DNA of 64,000 bases from Bacteroidota bacterium. GTDB taxonomy: Bacteria; Bacteroidota; Bacteroidia; Flavobacteriales_D; Crocinitomicaceae. This document shows positions 27,420 through 36,935 of this stretch, in pieces. The stretch lies in contig JACPUU010000001.1 of the NCBI GenBank assembly GCA_016192075.1, forward strand, positions 496,001 to 560,000, read 5' to 3'. The translations under genes were made by a program, and so were the position numbers. Each line of letters opens with the position of its first letter. Positions within the stretch are counted from its first letter, which is position 1. Below the pieces are notes generated by a model. It did no database searches. It was given only the letters and a program-made list of their open reading frames with translations, and was not told the origin of the DNA.

Positions 27420-28970
27420 ATGGTTCACTTTCTTCTGAAATATGGGTTGATTATAGCAGTGGGGTTGAGTTTAAATGCTCAGCCCCCGATCAATCAGTGG
27501 TATGATTTTGGACGCACTCAATCAGCATACAGTAATGTAGTGGTTACCGATTCTTGCTATTATTCAATAGGCCAGGCCGCCAGTAATGTGGTAACAAACA
27601 GTTGGGATATGATTTTTACAAAAACGGCATTTGACGGCACACTGGTGTATACCCATTTCCTGCATTACGACACGGTATCTATCAATTCTTTTTACTCTAA
27701 CTTAATTCAAACGTATGATGATAATTTTGTAACCGCTATTGATTATGATCAGTATTTCATGTTCATCAAATATTCTCCGCAAGGAGACACGATATTTACA
27801 TCCATTATCAAAGATATCTACCTAAATGATGGTCATGTTTGCGTTTATCCGACATCTATTAGGGAAAACCCGGAAGACAGTTCTTATTCAGCTGTTGTCT
27901 GTCTGCAAAATGAAATAAGTCTTGAAACGTTTATTGGATTTGTGGATATTGACAAGAATGGAAGTTTAGGGAATTATGTTCTATATAATATCAATCAAAC
28001 AGGGTATACCTATATCTATCCCCGCTCATTAATAAGAGTTTCAGACGGATACGTGATCGCGTGTGATATTTTAAAAGATGTAAGTGAATATGTTAATGAC
28101 AGTGAACGGGTCCGTTTAATAAAGACGGATTTGAATGGAAATGAACAATGGCGCTGGACAGACATGAGTAATGCAAATGATCTTTTTCCCGGTGGGCTTA
28201 TTCAGACAGGAGATGGGGGGTATCTATACGGAGGAATGTCCGGTTGGTTTAATACTACTTTTAATGCCCATTTTTACAGGGGGCGCATTACCAAACTGAA
28301 TGCAGATAAAAGTGTTGATTGGGAAATTGAAATGGGCGATTCAAGTGGCATGGATTATATTCGTTTTTCAGCTATTTTGGAATTACCAGGAGAAGAGTAT
28401 GTAGCTACCGGATTCAATACCGCAGATTCAATGACACAAGGCTGGTTGGTAAAATTTGATATTGACGGAAATTTAAAATGGGAAAGTAATTTTGCCTACG
28501 TTCCCTCAACAACATCTTCAGACAAACCTTGGCATGAACTCAATGATGTTGAACAAACCCCAGATAATGGTTTTATAATGACCGGTTTTGCTTGGGATAA
28601 AGAGGCCACATTCAGCGGTAACCCTGGCAACTTTGCCTGGTTGGTCAAAACAGATTCTGTGGGTTGTCTGGTACCTGGTTGTCAGGATTTTTTTGGAATA
28701 GATGCGCCGGATCAACCACAAATTAAACTGAGTTTGTACCCCAACCCAACAAGCCAGATGCTTAACATTTATTTTTATGATCCAACATTTAGCGGTAACA
28801 GTGCCATTCAGGTTTTTGATATGCAGGGTAAACTTTTACGTGAATGGCCGGTGAGCACCAATGATATTACATTTATGTATGATGTATCAGGTCTCACAAC
28901 CGGTATGTATGTGCTGAAAGTAGTAGAAAATGGAATTGAATGCTGCGAGGTTAAGTTTGTAAAGGATTAA
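27420..28970 (+). CDS. T9SS type A secreted protein of unknown function
   Basis: 516 residues from the ATG at 27420, chosen because a clear signal peptide (MVHFLLKYGLIIAVGLSLNA) follows; an upstream TTG would add 12 residues from the preceding fragment. The body is predicted as beta-propeller-like, with repeated units of the type G(D/E)GGYLYGG, EEYVATGFNT and DNGFIMTGFAW that alternate with DxxGNxxW (TDLNGNEQWRW, DIDGNLKWESN). The C-terminus is a type A sorting domain (SLYPNPTSQMLNIYF to VKFVKD). Surface or extracellular location is well supported; no enzyme motif is seen. Confidence 0.82.
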   Translation: MVHFLLKYGLIIAVGLSLNAQPPINQWYDFGRTQSAYSNVVVTDSCYYSIGQAASNVVTNSWDMIFTKTAFDGTLVYTHFLHYDTVSINSFYSNLIQTYDDNFVTAIDYDQYFMFIKYSPQGDTIFTSIIKDIYLNDGHVCVYPTSIRENPEDSSYSAVVCLQNEISLETFIGFVDIDKNGSLGNYVLYNINQTGYTYIYPRSLIRVSDGYVIACDILKDVSEYVNDSERVRLIKTDLNGNEQWRWTDMSNANDLFPGGLIQTGDGGYLYGGMSGWFNTTFNAHFYRGRITKLNADKSVDWEIEMGDSSGMDYIRFSAILELPGEEYVATGFNTADSMTQGWLVKFDIDGNLKWESNFAYVPSTTSSDKPWHELNDVEQTPDNGFIMTGFAWDKEATFSGNPGNFAWLVKTDSVGCLVPGCQDFFGIDAPDQPQIKLSLYPNPTSQMLNIYFYDPTFSGNSAIQVFDMQGKLLREWPVSTNDITFMYDVSGLTTGMYVLKVVENGIECCEVKFVKD

Positions 28971-29121
28971 CCAGCTATACCTGTTTATAGGAGACAGCAA
29001 ACACATCTCCCAATTTACGAAGCGTTAAAAAATCCTGACGTCAGACAGGTATAATTTTAAGGTAAAATAGTTGTGACTAACGCTCTTTTTTTGGCTACCT
29101 TACTTTTTGAAACCGAAAGCT

Positions 29122-30762
29122 ATGGCAAAACGTTTACTTGCGCTACTTGTTTTTTATCCGTTGTTTGCATTTTCACAACTCTGGCAAAATGATTTCAGTA
29201 ATCCGGCAGAATGGATCAGTTCAGATTTGAATTCCGGAACGGATACATGGACCATTGCTTCATCAGCTATTGGCAGTGATGTAGACTCGATCAACTCTGT
29301 TTCTGCGGGAAATGGCTTTGCGCAATTTAATTCAGAAGGGCAGTGCAATGCCACTCATCAGAATGTTGTTCTGACGTATTACCAGCCAATCGACATTTCA
29401 GCATACGAACTTTCTTATGTTGAATTGGTGCAGCATTACAAACGTAAATCAGACAGTGTTTATGTAGAATTCAGTAATGATGGATTGACCTGGGAATCTG
29501 TCCGCATCAATCAAAAATATTGGTATTTACAGCAAACTCAAAATCCGGACACGGTTCAGGTTTCTATTCCAGCCAGCGTTCAGGCAGCACCTTTCTGGAT
29601 GCGTTTCCGGTTCTCTGGTGAATGCGGTTATGCCTGGCTGATGGATGATTTGAAAATAGTTGAGAAGGAACAGTATGCCATTCAGGCAAGCGGAAGAATC
29701 ACTTCCAACGGACTCGGTCACGTTCAGATTGCTTCTTGCTACACCAACTCACTCGATGGTTCATTCCTGCTCACCAATTTTGGATATGACACACTATTTA
29801 GTATTTCCGTTCACTCAGATGTTTACGAGGACGGCATTTTTGAAAGCACACAAACGGATATAATTCCACTCATTAAGCCGCTGGAGACCATTGAATTTAT
29901 CCAGGCCGGTTTAATACAAGGGCCGCTTACAACGTATGCGGACTATAAAATACAAGCTGCAATTACCAACGCGGATGCAGCTGCTCCGTTAATCTCTGAT
30001 TCAATTGAAATTTCCAATGCATCAACAAATAGCTACGATGGATCGGTTGAAGGATATCTGCCTATGTCGGCCATCAATAAAAGTGGAATGGGTAATCTCT
30101 TTATTCCCGATGAACCTATGTGTGTTGTCAGGCCAAAATTGTTTATTCCTGACACAACTATCTTTAATGGCGCACTTGTTTATGCACAGGTATTCAGAAA
30201 AAACGGACCCGTTTGGGAGCTTGTCGTAACAACTGATGATTACGAGGTTTTAACCGGCGATTTGGGTAACTGGATTTCTTTCGGTGTAAGCTTCAATGAT
30301 GCGTTAAATTTACTTTTTATGCCAGGTGACACCGGGTTGATTTTTTATCAAACGTATGGTTGGATTCATCCCATCCCTTATGGAGCTCAAGAAACTCTGG
30401 GATCCTACTTTACTGATCTTTCCGGAAATTTGATGTTTGATCCGGAGGGTCACGCGGCATTTATTCAATTAAATCCATTCAGTTGGGGTTCTTGTGATGA
30501 GTGCTGGGAATCAATCGATGAAAATGAAGCCTTTTCTTTGGTTATTTACCCCAATCCCGCAACCACTGAAATCCAGATTCAAAACATAACAGAACCCATT
30601 CAATCAATCAGAATTTTCTCTCTGGATGGGCGTGAAATCTATTCCATTTTTAAACCCGGTTCAGAAACTATTCCTGTATCTTTTCTGGAGGCAGGGACAT
30701 ACTTTATTTTTGTGGAGACGATGGATGGAACTGCATTCTCTGAAAAATTTGTGAAACTGTAA
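29122..30762 (+). CDS. T9SS type A secreted protein with jelly-roll domain
   Basis: 546 residues. The ATG at 29122 gives a standard signal peptide (MAKRLLALLVFYPLFAFS); an in-frame TTG lies 5 codons upstream. Residues about 20-180 read as a galactose-binding-like or MAM-like jelly roll (FSNPAEWISSDLNSGTDTW, VQHYKRKSDSVYVEFSNDG, FWMRFRFSGECGYAWLMDD). The middle has no recognised domain. The C-terminus is a type A sorting domain (VIYPNPATTEIQIQN). It sits between two other T9SS cargo genes and probably acts outside the cell. Confidence 0.82.
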   Translation: MAKRLLALLVFYPLFAFSQLWQNDFSNPAEWISSDLNSGTDTWTIASSAIGSDVDSINSVSAGNGFAQFNSEGQCNATHQNVVLTYYQPIDISAYELSYVELVQHYKRKSDSVYVEFSNDGLTWESVRINQKYWYLQQTQNPDTVQVSIPASVQAAPFWMRFRFSGECGYAWLMDDLKIVEKEQYAIQASGRITSNGLGHVQIASCYTNSLDGSFLLTNFGYDTLFSISVHSDVYEDGIFESTQTDIIPLIKPLETIEFIQAGLIQGPLTTYADYKIQAAITNADAAAPLISDSIEISNASTNSYDGSVEGYLPMSAINKSGMGNLFIPDEPMCVVRPKLFIPDTTIFNGALVYAQVFRKNGPVWELVVTTDDYEVLTGDLGNWISFGVSFNDALNLLFMPGDTGLIFYQTYGWIHPIPYGAQETLGSYFTDLSGNLMFDPEGHAAFIQLNPFSWGSCDECWESIDENEAFSLVIYPNPATTEIQIQNITEPIQSIRIFSLDGREIYSIFKPGSETIPVSFLEAGTYFIFVETMDGTAFSEKFVKL

Positions 30763-30975
30763 AATCAGGTTGTTGGCAAGAGCAGATTTTGTAAATTTTC
30801 TGCTATTAGGTTCTCTGTATTTTGGTGCATCACATTTGCATCTGATCGGCGATTAATTTTTTCACACTTCTGTTAGTCATTCAGTCATTCTGTTTTTTAC
30901 CGCCCGCACGCTGCATTTTTTCAGGTTCTTCGGGTAGATTATTCTATCTTAGCGCCTTGTAAAACAGGTCAACTC

Positions 30976-33900
30976 ATGCGTATATTCGTTATTTTTCTTT
31001 TCTCAATCCTTTTAGGTTCTAATTCATTTTCACAAATACTGTCGTCCTCAAATTACAGTGTTGAATTTGAAATGGCTTACAACGCGTTCCCTGAAATTCC
31101 GAAAGGAATGCTGGAAGGAGTGGCGTATGCACAAACGCGTATTCAGCACATTACCGGTAATCATGAAGGCTGTATCGGACTTCCGCAGGTATCCGGCGTT
31201 ATGGGATTGACCGAAGACGGGGAGGGGTATTTTGACAATAATCTTTTGTTGGTTTCAGAACTTTCAGGGATATCTGTTAACGCCATCAAGACTTCACCAC
31301 AGCAAAATATTTATGCCTATGCAGCCGCATATTCACAAATTCTGAATGATATTCTGAGTGATGAGATTTTAAATCCGCCGCTGACTGCCGACAACATGCG
31401 CACGCATGAAATAGTGCTGAGAACTTTATCCGAAATTCCGAAAGATAAAAATACAGCCAACCAGTTTGCGCTGGATTGTTTTACGTTTGAAGTATTCCGT
31501 TTTTTGAATGATACGCAGCGCCAGAGCCAATATAATTTTCCGCAGCATACCATTGATCTTGTTTCTATTTACGGCACAGAAAATCTGCAGGTATTACAAT
31601 CCACGCAGGTAAACATCAACGGTACAGCTGTTACTGATGCTGATGGAAATGAATATACACCTACTTTCAAATCGCTGGAATATGCACCTGCTTTGTGGGT
31701 CGCAACTCCGTCGTGCAATTATTCGTCGCGTAGCGGAACAGCTATTTCAGCCGTAACAGTTCACACCATCCAGGGAACGTATGCCGGTGCAATTTCATGG
31801 GCACAAAATTGTTCTGCCAGTGTATCGTATCATTACGTGGCGCGTTCGTCTGACGGGCAAATTACGCAGATGGTTTATGAGGCCAGCAAGGCATGGCATG
31901 TGGGGTCTGAAAATCCATACACCATTGGCATTGAGCATGAGGGCTACGTTTCTGATCCGGCCTGGTATACAGAGGCAATGTACATTGGATCAGCCAACCT
32001 GGTGAAAGATATTTGTAACAGCGGTTATGGCATCAGTCCGCTGCGTACGTTTCAGGGACCAGCCACATCAGGCTCCAATGTTTTAGGCAGCTGTACCAAA
32101 ATTAAAGGGCATCAGCATTATCCCAATCAAACGCATACGGACCCGGGTATTAATTGGGACTGGGAACATTATTACCAGCTGATCAATGACAACCCCACCG
32201 TTATTACCTATACCGCCAGTGCAGGTACCTTTTATGACAGCGGCGGATCAGGCGGCAATTATACAGACGATGAACGCCAGTTATACCTGATACAACCATC
32301 GGGTGTGGTTACCGTCACACTCAGTTTTCAAAGTTTTAACCTGGAGACCGATTGGGATTACCTTTATGTATACGACGGATCATCGGTCACTGATCCGTTA
32401 CTCGGTGTTTTTACTGGTGCCACGTTGCCATCAGGCATTACCTCAACAGGCAGTAGTATCCTGGTTGAATTCCGGTCAGACTGTTCAACCGTTGCATCAG
32501 GCTGGCAGATCAGCTGGACCAGCGTTTCCGGACCAGTTCCGGGAGATGTAATTCCGCCTTCAACAACCGTTTCTTTTTCGGGTACCTGGCAAACAACAGA
32601 TTTCACAACCGGGTTTACCGATACTGATAACAGTGGCGGCAGCGGAGTGATGTACCAGTTGTACCAGGTCATTGATTTTGACGGAACAGAATGGCGCGCC
32701 AATGCCACGCATGGATTTTTCTCTGACAATTTTGACGCGGCTATTCATCCCGAATGGACGGCGTCAACCGGTACCTGGAGCATTGCATCAGCTGTTCTCA
32801 ACCAGGGTGATGAAGCCAATACCAACACCAATATTTATGCCTCACTCAACCAGGATAATTACAGCACATACCTCTATCATTGGGGTGGAAAAATTGGTGG
32901 TAGCGGAACCAATAAACGGGCCGGTTTTCATTTTATGTGTGATGATCCGACATTGCCTAACCGTGGAAATTCCTATTTCGTTTGGTTCAGGGAAGATGAT
33001 AACAAAGTGCAGATTTATGAAGTGGTGAATGATGTTTTTACATTGATGGCGGATGTGGCGTATACCTTTAACCCGAATCAGTGGTATGATTTCAAAACCA
33101 CGTTTGACAAAAATTCGGGTGCAATTAAAGTATGGGTGAATGATGTTTTGGTTGCGGGTTGGGTAGATGCCACACCGTATACGACCGGAAATTCTGTTTC
33201 ATTCCGTTCAGGCAATGCCGTGTATGATGTCAATGATTTTAAAGTATATCACAACCGTGGAAATTCTGAACTGATAACAATTGGTGCAAGTGGTGATGCG
33301 CGGTATCAGAATCCGAATTCAATTACACCATCTGCTAAAATAAAATCCATTGTTGTAGATAGTTCTTCTAATCTGTCATCAATATCAGCACAGCTGGCTA
33401 ATATTGATTGGACCGCACCGGCTGATATCACATTATTAAATGACGGCACCGGTGCAGACATTGCCACAACCACGTCCAACACCGAGTTATCTGCGAACTG
33501 GTCGCCAACTTCTGATCCGCATTCAGAAATTGCCAGTTACTGGTATGCAATAGGTACAAGTGCCGGCGCAACCGATGTGGTGAACTGGACAGACAACTGG
33601 TTTGACACGCTGGTGACGCATACCGGCCTGAGCCTGGTTTACGGTACTACCTACTATGTGAGTGTAAAGGCTGAAAACGGGGCCGGATTGTTCAGTAATC
33701 CGGTTACGTCAAACGGACAATTGCTGAGTCTTCCGGTAAATCCACCGGTGGCAGCATTTAATGTGATGAATACCTATTTGTGTCAGACAGATTCGATCCA
33801 GGTTCTCAACGGCAGCAGTGATGCTACTTCGTATTCGTGGTCGGTTCCGGGTGCAATACCTGAAACATCTGCTGATGCCAATCCGTATTTTCAGTTTCCG

Positions 33901-34512
33901 GCTTCAGGTACGTATGAGTTTACGTTGACGGCAACTGGTCCCGGCGGTTCTGATACCGACATTCAGCTAATCGTTATTGAAACACAGGGACAGCCTGTTG
34001 CTTCATTTACACAAAGCACCACAACGGTTGATATTGATTATGCGTTTGTCACTTTCACCAATAATTCAACCAATGCCAATGGTTATTTCTGGGATTTTGG
34101 AGACGGTACCAGTTCATCAGACAACGAACCCTGGCATGAATACACTGCTGTGGGAACCTACACCGTTATGCTTATTGCAATCAATGGTTCATGCCCGAAT
34201 GATACCGCCTGGTCAACAGTAACAGTTGTAGAAACAACAGGTATTGAAAGTAATACTGAAAACTTGTTTTCAGTCTATCCAAGTCCGGCATCGCAATTTG
34301 TTGTCATCAGTTTTGGAGCAGATCTGGCAGGACAAACTGTTTCTGTCGAAATTTTGGATACCCGCGGCAGATCTGTTTACAGTGAAATGAATTTACCGGT
34401 AAATCAATCGTTGAAAATAGAATTGGACAGAAATCAGATCAGGTCTGGAATTTATTTTGTCCGGCTGATACACGCCGGTGGTGCTGTAGTTGAAAAGGTG
34501 CTGGTAGAATAA
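30976..34512 (+). CDS. Secreted N-acetylmuramoyl-L-alanine amidase, multidomain, T9SS cargo
   Basis: 1178 residues. Signal peptide about 1-20, then a helical region of about 190 residues. An Amidase_2 (PGRP-like) domain spans about 235-395: zinc ligands are expected at His near 262 (AVTVHTIQG) and in KGHQHYPNQTHTDPG near 377-390, with YTIGIEHEG between. A CUB-like domain follows (about 412-515; FYDSGGSGGNYTDDE), then a concanavalin-like region (about 560-760), a fibronectin-like segment, an Ig-like segment, a PKD domain (about 1010-1085; GYFWDFGDGTSS) and a type A sorting domain (VYPSPASQFVVIS). The enzyme should cut the amide bond between muramic acid and the stem peptide, here outside the cell, so attack on other bacteria or scavenging is inferred. 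Confidence 0.9.
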   Translation: MRIFVIFLFSILLGSNSFSQILSSSNYSVEFEMAYNAFPEIPKGMLEGVAYAQTRIQHITGNHEGCIGLPQVSGVMGLTEDGEGYFDNNLLLVSELSGISVNAIKTSPQQNIYAYAAAYSQILNDILSDEILNPPLTADNMRTHEIVLRTLSEIPKDKNTANQFALDCFTFEVFRFLNDTQRQSQYNFPQHTIDLVSIYGTENLQVLQSTQVNINGTAVTDADGNEYTPTFKSLEYAPALWVATPSCNYSSRSGTAISAVTVHTIQGTYAGAISWAQNCSASVSYHYVARSSDGQITQMVYEASKAWHVGSENPYTIGIEHEGYVSDPAWYTEAMYIGSANLVKDICNSGYGISPLRTFQGPATSGSNVLGSCTKIKGHQHYPNQTHTDPGINWDWEHYYQLINDNPTVITYTASAGTFYDSGGSGGNYTDDERQLYLIQPSGVVTVTLSFQSFNLETDWDYLYVYDGSSVTDPLLGVFTGATLPSGITSTGSSILVEFRSDCSTVASGWQISWTSVSGPVPGDVIPPSTTVSFSGTWQTTDFTTGFTDTDNSGGSGVMYQLYQVIDFDGTEWRANATHGFFSDNFDAAIHPEWTASTGTWSIASAVLNQGDEANTNTNIYASLNQDNYSTYLYHWGGKIGGSGTNKRAGFHFMCDDPTLPNRGNSYFVWFREDDNKVQIYEVVNDVFTLMADVAYTFNPNQWYDFKTTFDKNSGAIKVWVNDVLVAGWVDATPYTTGNSVSFRSGNAVYDVNDFKVYHNRGNSELITIGASGDARYQNPNSITPSAKIKSIVVDSSSNLSSISAQLANIDWTAPADITLLNDGTGADIATTTSNTELSANWSPTSDPHSEIASYWYAIGTSAGATDVVNWTDNWFDTLVTHTGLSLVYGTTYYVSVKAENGAGLFSNPVTSNGQLLSLPVNPPVAAFNVMNTYLCQTDSIQVLNGSSDATSYSWSVPGAIPETSADANPYFQFPASGTYEFTLTATGPGGSDTDIQLIVIETQGQPVASFTQSTTTVDIDYAFVTFTNNSTNANGYFWDFGDGTSSSDNEPWHEYTAVGTYTVMLIAINGSCPNDTAWSTVTVVETTGIESNTENLFSVYPSPASQFVVISFGADLAGQTVSVEILDTRGRSVYSEMNLPVNQSLKIELDRNQIRSGIYFVRLIHAGGAVVEKVLVE

Positions 34513-34880
34513 GATTCTTTCACGTACACATTTCAAAAATCATCGAAGGCATACGTTTGAACGTCAGAGCCGGCAGTTAATACAGCTATACACACAACTG
34601 GCCGTTTGATCCTGATGCAGGAAATAATCCAACACCTGCTACCATGATCTGGAAATTGGCTTACTTGCTTTTGTGCTTGGATGTGGTATTGTGCTCTATT
34701 ATTCCAATTACCTGGTTTATTGTTTCACGATGCAGGCCGCTTAAAAAGCCATCGGCTGCCGGGTATATAAACCCTGATTTTACATCCAATAAAACGGAAT
34801 AGGGGGTAGCGCGTTTTCCCTGTAAATAGCCACCGGGAGAGGTCATTTGTTCCTCTGTTTATTTTTTTACAAAATTTCAC
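34513..34880. other. Gene-poor region, possible decayed coding sequence
   Basis: No convincing gene. The plus strand around 34580-34640 reads YTHNWPFDPDAGNNPTPATM in one frame, which looks like coding sequence, but the frame has no start and degenerates. A 61-codon minus-strand frame at 34661-34846 is unrecognised and unsupported. The region may hold remnants of a lost gene. Confidence 0.3.
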
Positions 34881-34910
34881 TTGACAGCATAAATTATTGT
34901 TGTATATTTG
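34881..34910 (+). promoter_or_regulatory. Bacteroidota-type promoter of a putative small RNA
   Basis: TTG (34881-34883), 19 bases, TATATTTG (34903-34910) matches the consensus. No start codon with an open frame follows before the terminator near 35000. Confidence 0.75.
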
Positions 34911-34916
34911 TAACTG

Positions 34917-35004
34917 AATCTGTGAATTCATAAGCGCAGGTTCTTGGGTTTTATAGTTTTTGCAAAGAGAAAAGGAAGTATCACATTGGGGTGCTTCCTT
35001 TTTT
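34917..35004 (+). ncRNA. Candidate free-standing small RNA, about 90 nt
   Basis: The segment lies between a consensus promoter and a strong terminator hairpin: AAAAGGAAG (34970-34978) pairs with CTTCCTTTT (34994-35002), with an inner CAC/GTG pair, followed by Ts. There is no ATG in the segment. No known RNA family was recognised. The exact 5' end is estimated as about 6-7 bases after the TATATTTG element. Confidence 0.5.
34970..35004 (+). terminator. Rho-independent terminator of the putative small RNA
   Basis: Nine-base stem AAAAGGAAG/CTTCCTTTT with inner pairing around a loop near ATTGGG, followed by a T run. Confidence 0.7.
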
Positions 35005-35057
35005 CGTTTTCAGTGTGCCCTTATCCTGGAATATACCCAAAACCTGTGGAGCTAAAA

Positions 35058-35150
35058 GTTTCTTCGCTCCGTTACACTTTACCCTCGGACTTACAGCTGA
35101 GGCCCTTGTCCTTCTGAGCAGAGCGAAGAAGCTGCCGCTAAAATTTAAAC
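35058..35150 (-). repeat. Interspersed repeat, copy B
   Basis: Reverse complement of the element at 96-189, with scattered mismatches. It also has inverted arms TTCTTCGCTC and GAGCGAAGAA. The stretch around it (35010-35400) shows no convincing gene. Confidence 0.6.
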
Positions 35151-35419
35151 AGGTACTTAGCACCTCGAATGCGAAAAAAAAATACCAAAGATACAGGCGG
35201 ACGCTAAGACCAGGATGCATCAAATTCCGCTCCAACTTTTGGTAATAATCCCAAATTTATTGCCCATCTGAATGACTACCTTTTTTCTGGTATTTATTTT
35301 GGATATAAACCAGGCAACAGAAATGCGTATTACCCTATTTTCTTGGCTTTTCAAGCTCAACGTAATCTTTGTCACGAAGCGTGCCTGACAAACGTCATAC
35401 CTTTGTGAGACATTTTAAG

Positions 35420-35427
35420 TAAATTTG
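35420..35427 (+). promoter_or_regulatory. TAAATTTG promoter element of the persulfide dioxygenase gene
   Basis: TAAATTTG lies one base before an in-frame ATG at 35429. Transcription would start near 35432-35435, inside that codon's reading frame, so the ATG at 35447 is the likelier start. TTTG at 35402-35405 is only 14 bases upstream, a poor -33 spacing. Confidence 0.45.
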
Positions 35428-35446
35428 TATGTACAACGATAAGAAT

Positions 35447-36862
35447 ATGAAAATAGAACAGATATATACGGGTTGCCTGGCTGAAGCAGCCTATTACATT
35501 GAATCAAACGGAGAGGCAGCAGTGATCGATCCGTTGCGTGAAACGGCCCCTTATATGGAGCGGGCAGATAATGACAAAGCTAAAATCAAGTACATTTTTC
35601 TGACTCACTTTCATGCAGATTTTGTGTCCGGACAGGTAGACCTTGCCAAAAAAACCGGGGCAACCATTGTTTTCGGGCCAACTGCAAAAGCTGAATATGC
35701 CATTCACGAAGCAAAAGATGGTGAAGAGTTTAAAGTGGGCGACATTACCCTCAGAATACTGCACACACCGGGACATACCCTGGAGTCAACCTCTATTTTA
35801 TTGCTTGATCCAAAAGGCAAAGAGCAATGTGTCTTTACCGGTGATACGCTTTTCATTGGTGATGTAGGGCGTCCCGATCTGGCTATTAAACAGGGTGAGT
35901 TAACAGAAGAAGATTTGGCGCGTAAACTGTTTCATTCCCTGCGCACCAAAATTATGACGTTGCCTGATCACGTGGTGGTGTATCCAAATCACGGTGCGGG
36001 TTCAGCCTGTGGTAAAAAAATGAGCAAGGAAACGTTTGATACGCTGGGGAATCAAAAAGAAACCAATTATGCCCTGCGTGCTGATATGAAAGAGGATGAA
36101 TTTGTAAAAGAAGTTTTAACCGGTCTTTCAGCACCGCCGCAATATTTTCCAAAAAATGCAGGTATGAACAAACGCGTGAATGATTCAATTGATGAAATTG
36201 TACGTCGCGGAACCACACCACTTGCACCAGCTGAATTTAAACAGTTGTCTAAAGAAATGGATGCGCTGATTCTGGACGTGCGCTCACAAAATGAATTTGT
36301 GAAAGAACATGTTCCCGGGTCAATTTTTATTGGTCTTGACGGACAGTTTGCTCCCTGGGTGGGCGCTCTTATTTTAGACATTGATCAGAAAATTATCCTG
36401 GTAACACCATTTGGCCGTGAAGAAGAAGCCGTTACCCGTTTATCACGCATCGGCTACGATAACGCACTGGGGTATCTTGATGGCGGAATTGTTGCCTGGA
36501 AAGAAGCCGGTTATGAAGTAGATTCCATCAAAAAAATAACGGCCAAAGAATTTGAGTCGGCCCTGAAAGATGGCAGTGTCAATGTGCTGGATGTACGTAA
36601 AAAATCAGAGTTTGAATCAGAACACCTGATTGGTGTTGAAAATTCACCGCTTGATACCATCAACCGCGATATGAATAAACTGGATCACGAAAAAACCTAC
36701 TACGTGCATTGTGCAGGTGGTTACCGTTCGGTAATTTTTGAATCAATACTGAAATCACGCGGTTATCACAACCTGATAGACGTTGCCGGCGGATTCAGCG
36801 CCATTAAAAATGATACCAAAATACCAATGACGGAGTATGTTTGTCCGTCAACCCTGTTATAA
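35447..36862 (+). CDS. Metallo-beta-lactamase/rhodanese fusion, probable persulfide dioxygenase
   Basis: 471 residues from ATG 35447 (MKIEQIYTGCLAEAAYYI), a typical start for this family. The MBL domain (about 1-210) has LTHFHADFVSG, the second His in PGHTLEST and the Asp in FTGDTLFIGDVGRPDL; first-motif residue after Asp is Phe, not the usual His, while the ETHE1-type iron ligands (two His, one Asp) remain. Two rhodanese domains follow (about 255-365 and 370-468). The first lacks the active-site Cys (VTPFGREEEA); the second keeps it (VHCAGGYRS). Members oxidise glutathione or low-molecular-weight persulfide to sulfite and move sulfane sulfur, so a role in sulfide detoxification in the cytoplasm is likely. 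It is a single-gene unit with its own terminator. Confidence 0.88.
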   Translation: MKIEQIYTGCLAEAAYYIESNGEAAVIDPLRETAPYMERADNDKAKIKYIFLTHFHADFVSGQVDLAKKTGATIVFGPTAKAEYAIHEAKDGEEFKVGDITLRILHTPGHTLESTSILLLDPKGKEQCVFTGDTLFIGDVGRPDLAIKQGELTEEDLARKLFHSLRTKIMTLPDHVVVYPNHGAGSACGKKMSKETFDTLGNQKETNYALRADMKEDEFVKEVLTGLSAPPQYFPKNAGMNKRVNDSIDEIVRRGTTPLAPAEFKQLSKEMDALILDVRSQNEFVKEHVPGSIFIGLDGQFAPWVGALILDIDQKIILVTPFGREEEAVTRLSRIGYDNALGYLDGGIVAWKEAGYEVDSIKKITAKEFESALKDGSVNVLDVRKKSEFESEHLIGVENSPLDTINRDMNKLDHEKTYYVHCAGGYRSVIFESILKSRGYHNLIDVAGGFSAIKNDTKIPMTEYVCPSTLL

Positions 36863-36884
36863 ACCGGAATTACTGTAAACACAA

Positions 36885-36915
36885 AACCGTCCGTATGTTG
36901 CGGACGGTTTTTTTT
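36885..36915 (+). terminator. Rho-independent terminator
   Basis: Stem AACCGTCCG (36885-36893) and CGGACGGTT (36901-36909), 7-base loop, then a run of Ts. It ends the MBL/rhodanese transcript. Confidence 0.9.
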
Positions 36916-36935
36916 ATAGCGCAAAAAAGAAAATC

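Noticed and set aside
34661-34846. 61-codon minus-strand open frame
   Set aside because: It has no promoter, no recognisable family and lies in a decayed region; it is described only as part of the intergenic stretch.
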